This document shows, in pieces, positions 61,736-64,000 of a stretch of 64,000 bases of DNA (positions are counted from its first letter, which is position 1; the number at the start of each line of letters is the position of its first letter). The notes under the pieces were generated by a model. That model had not been told where the DNA came from and made no database searches. It saw only the letters and a list, made by a program, of their open reading frames with translations. This DNA is from Methylophaga muralis (GTDB lineage Bacteria; Pseudomonadota; Gammaproteobacteria; Nitrosococcales; Methylophagaceae), in the NCBI RefSeq assembly GCF_001720165.1, contig NZ_MCRI01000001.1, positions 186,001-250,000 of the forward strand, written 5' to 3'. The translations under genes were made by a program, and so were the position numbers.

Positions 61736-62770
61736 TTATTCTGCAGAACGCACCTTGTCAAACAGATGCATGGAGGTTGTCGCTTTCATCACGATGGCAT
61801 AGCTTACTTTGTCATAAAGCTTGAATACCATAGCTTCACCGGCATGCTCATCAGGTAATGTTACTGTCGCTTTTCGATCAGCACTGACCGTGTCTCGAAT
61901 AGTTTTTCCGGCTTTATAAACCGACAGAACATGGCCACTTTCCAGACCATCGCGAGTGCCCAGGTTTAACACCACTATTTGATATTGTCCGACTTGCGAG
62001 ACGCCATCAAAAACCGAAATAATCATGCCTTCCATCGGCTGGGAAGGAGCTCTTGGAAAGAAGTTGAGTTCAAAATCTTCTTCTTCAATGGCTAATAATC
62101 TATCACCTACCATGACTTCACGATCGGTATAGGTTAAATCCAGAGTGGAGATTTCTCCCGGTTGTTTTATTACTCCATCGCCAGAGTAGATTGCCTCCAC
62201 ACCCAGCTCTTCACCGGTGTTAGGATCAAAATAAATCTTCCCGCCGCGAAACACACTAAACTCAGTATCATCCGGATCGGTGATACCCCGCACATACACA
62301 TAATCACCCGCACCGGATAGCAACCTTTCATCTGCTGTCGAGACTACATAAGGGGCCGCATCCAATACCTCTGTTCCTACCACCCGCGGTTTGGTTAAAA
62401 ACGGACGAATAATTGATAAGGGAATGGTGTGGATTGCTTCATCCATTCTGATTTCACGCATTTCAGGCGAAAGCTTGAAAGTCTGCTGGCCACGATTTAA
62501 CTCTAGTACTGGTCGACCATCACGGTAGACCAACGTTAATTCATCGCCGGGAAAGATAAGGTGGGGATTTTCGACTTGTGGGTTGACCTGCCATATTTCA
62601 GGCCAATGCCAGGGATATTGGAGAAATTTTGCTGATATATCCCAAAGCGTATCGCCTTTGACCACCACATAACGTTCAGGATGGTTTGGATTAAGGGCTA
62701 CCTGGTTTGCCAACAACGTAGAACTCATCAAAAGGGCCATTAAACCCAAGCAGATGTGACGCATCATCAT
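61736..62770 (-). CDS. LysM domain exported protein
   Basis: A 344-residue protein from the ATG at 62770, the first of three Met codons that begin the signal peptide (RHICLGLMALLMSSTLLA); GAGGA stands before it. One N-terminal LysM domain (YVVVKGDTLWDISAKFLQYP, then NPHLIFPGDELTLVY) binds peptidoglycan. The rest has repeated beta segments (GTRDGLESGHVLSVYKAGKT) with no known catalytic motif. This family is conserved beside dprA and def in Gammaproteobacteria. It is divergent from the cytochrome c gene. Confidence 0.9.
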   Translation of the reverse strand: MMMRHICLGLMALLMSSTLLANQVALNPNHPERYVVVKGDTLWDISAKFLQYPWHWPEIWQVNPQVENPHLIFPGDELTLVYRDGRPVLELNRGQQTFKLSPEMREIRMDEAIHTIPLSIIRPFLTKPRVVGTEVLDAAPYVVSTADERLLSGAGDYVYVRGITDPDDTEFSVFRGGKIYFDPNTGEELGVEAIYSGDGVIKQPGEISTLDLTYTDREVMVGDRLLAIEEEDFELNFFPRAPSQPMEGMIISVFDGVSQVGQYQIVVLNLGTRDGLESGHVLSVYKAGKTIRDTVSADRKATVTLPDEHAGEAMVFKLYDKVSYAIVMKATTSMHLFDKVRSAE

Positions 62771-62954
62771 AAAATCCTCATGGACGCTTACAGGGCAGCC
62801 ATATCCCTGGACAGACAGCAACGGCTCATAGTGTCTAATAAGCGTTTGCACTAATCAAGTAATCAGGCAACAAACTTGGTTTATAATGTGTCGATATCTC
62901 GACTGGTTAAACTTTTTCTGCCTGACAAGGCCAGCCATATTGACGGAGTACAAG

Positions 62955-63272
62955 ATGAAATTAACGGCCTGCATTATCCTTGGTTTTACTGTAAGTAGTA
63001 TGAGTGCATTAGTCAGTGCAGCAGGTGATGTATCCGCGGGTAAAGCTAAATCAGCCGTATGCGCAACCTGTCATGGTGCCGATGGAATTGCAATTATGCC
63101 GGTTTATCCTAATCTCGCCGGACAGAATGCTGAGTATTTAGAGTCAGCACTCAAAGCCTACCGTGATAAACAGCGTCAAGGTGGTATGGCGGCTATTATG
63201 CAGATGCAGGCTACAAACTTATCAGATGAAGATATTGCAAACCTTGCCGCTTACTACGCAAGTTTGAACTAA
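62955..63272 (+). CDS. Small cytochrome c (c553/c5-like), periplasmic
   Basis: A 106-residue class I cytochrome c. The start at 62955 has GGAG before it and begins a clear signal peptide ([20 protein letters not shown]). The single haem motif is CATCH (Cys36, Cys39, His40), with the distal Met in [20 protein letters not shown]. It carries one electron in the periplasm, perhaps to a terminal oxidase or peroxidase. It lies between the divergent LysM gene and def. Confidence 0.92.
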   Translation: MKLTACIILGFTVSSMSALVSAAGDVSAGKAKSAVCATCHGADGIAIMPVYPNLAGQNAEYLESALKAYRDKQRQGGMAAIMQMQATNLSDEDIANLAAYYASLN

Positions 63273-63311
63273 CAAAAACTGCTGCTTCATTGATTCATTG
63301 CAGGTATTAAC

Positions 63312-63815
63312 ATGGCTTTATTAAATATATTGCATTTCCCCGATCCCCGGCTGCGCCAGAAAGCCTTGCCGATAAAGAAGGTTGATGACGACATTCGGCA
63401 GCTGGCTCACGACATGCTGGAAACCATGTACGATGCTCCGGGCATTGGTCTGGCGGCAACTCAGGTCAACGAACAAAAACGTTTAATCGTCATTGATGTT
63501 TCAGAAGAAAAAGACAGCCCGTTGTTTCTAATCAACCCGGAATTACTGGTCACAGAAGGTGAACGTGATTTCGAAGAAGGCTGCCTGTCTGTTCCAGAAG
63601 CTTATGAGATGGTTACCCGTGCCGATAAGATTCGCGTTCGCGCATTAAATCTGCAAGGTGAACTGTTTGAAATGGAGGCGGACGGCATTTTGGCTACCTG
63701 CATTCAGCATGAAATGGATCACCTGGAAGGCAAGTTATTTGTTGATTATTTAAGTAATCTCAAACGTCAACGCATCAAAAAACGGCTGGAGAAACACCAG
63801 AAACAAAAACTATAA
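63312..63815 (+). CDS. def: Peptide deformylase
   Basis: A 167-residue metalloenzyme that removes the formyl group from new proteins. All three motifs are visible: [29 protein letters not shown] with the metal Cys, and [20 protein letters not shown] with the His-Glu-xx-His pair. The length is typical. It precedes fmt by 8 bases, the usual def-fmt operon. Confidence 0.98.
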   Translation: MALLNILHFPDPRLRQKALPIKKVDDDIRQLAHDMLETMYDAPGIGLAATQVNEQKRLIVIDVSEEKDSPLFLINPELLVTEGERDFEEGCLSVPEAYEMVTRADKIRVRALNLQGELFEMEADGILATCIQHEMDHLEGKLFVDYLSNLKRQRIKKRLEKHQKQKL

Positions 63816-63823
63816 GGATATCC

Positions 63824-64000
63824 ATGCGCATCATTTTTGCCGGCACCCCTGACTTTGCTGCAACCACGCTGGCTGCTTTACTGACGACTGAACATGAAAT
63901 CTGCGCAGTCTATTCACAACCGGATCGACCTGCTGGTCGTGGTCGTAAACTGACCGCCAGCCCGGTAAAACAACTCGCGTTACAACATCATATTACTGTT
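63824..64000 (+). CDS. fmt: Methionyl-tRNA formyltransferase (5' part, cut by window end)
   Basis: The first 59 codons are present. They read [20 protein letters not shown] followed by [20 protein letters not shown], the N-terminal formyl-THF domain of Fmt. AAGGATATCC stands before the ATG. It follows def in the normal order. Confidence 0.96.
   Translation, partial: MRIIFAGTPDFAATTLAALLTTEHEICAVYSQPDRPAGRGRKLTASPVKQLALQHHITV

Overview
The window looks like chromosomal DNA of a free-living, aerobic, iron-scavenging gammaproteobacterium. The gene order mnmG-rsmG-parA-parB next to atpIBEFHAGDC-glmU is typical of the origin-proximal region of Gammaproteobacteria. TorF-family porin, GlnK and AmtB, a large HPII-type catalase, three TonB-dependent receptors and an acetamidase/formamidase-like protein would fit a Methylophaga-like (Piscirickettsiaceae) marine methylotroph. 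That genus-level guess is inference; no rRNA or tRNA gene was recognised to test it.

Layout. 0-6.1 kb: 3' part of an AraC-type regulator fused to an acetamidase/formamidase domain, the catalase katE, a DUF748/AsmA-like protein and a small Rho_N-domain protein. 6.2-10.4 kb: an iron-uptake signalling unit (ECF sigma factor, FecR-like anti-sigma, STN-containing TonB receptor) behind a good Fur box. 10.4-14.8 kb: TerB-like protein and a divergent peptide-chemistry module (GNAT-C39 fusion, DUF2817 M14-like peptidase, RimK-like ATP-grasp ligase). 14.9-20.6 kb: a second TonB receptor, cbpA, a DegP/DegQ-type protease, and a SnoaL-like/TetR divergent pair around a 45-bp palindrome. 20.6-23.6 kb: a phosphate unit (Na/Pi symporter, coiled-coil protein, PstS-like lipoprotein) with a PHO-box-like site, and a His-rich exported protein. 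23.6-29.1 kb: a third TonB receptor, a bacterioferritin lacking the haem Met, a cupin, a repeat-dense 1.2 kb stretch, and an SRA-like/HNH nuclease inserted after glmU.

29.1-44.1 kb: glmU, the complete F-type H+-ATP synthase operon, a cytosolic chemoreceptor/solute-binding fusion, parB, parA, rsmG, mnmG. 44.2-51 kb: dgkA and lgt (convergent, overlapping), torF-glnK-amtB behind a sigma-54 promoter and an NtrC-type site, hemE, a three-hairpin spacer, gltD. 51-64 kb: gltB, purE (broken by a one-base frameshift in this sequence), purK, an Rdx/SelW-like protein, topA, smg, dprA, a LysM protein, a small cytochrome c, def and the first part of fmt.

How it fits together. Three themes recur: iron (three TonB receptors, FecI/FecR, bacterioferritin, Fur-type sites), nitrogen assimilation (GlnK/AmtB, GltBD, the amidase fusion), and phosphate. 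The core growth genes are conserved and ordinary. The least ordinary parts are the AraC-amidase fusion, the ATP-grasp/GNAT-C39/DUF2817 module, the membrane-free MCP-SBP fusion, the SRA-like HNH gene and the mosaic hairpin repeats at 25.9-28.4 kb.
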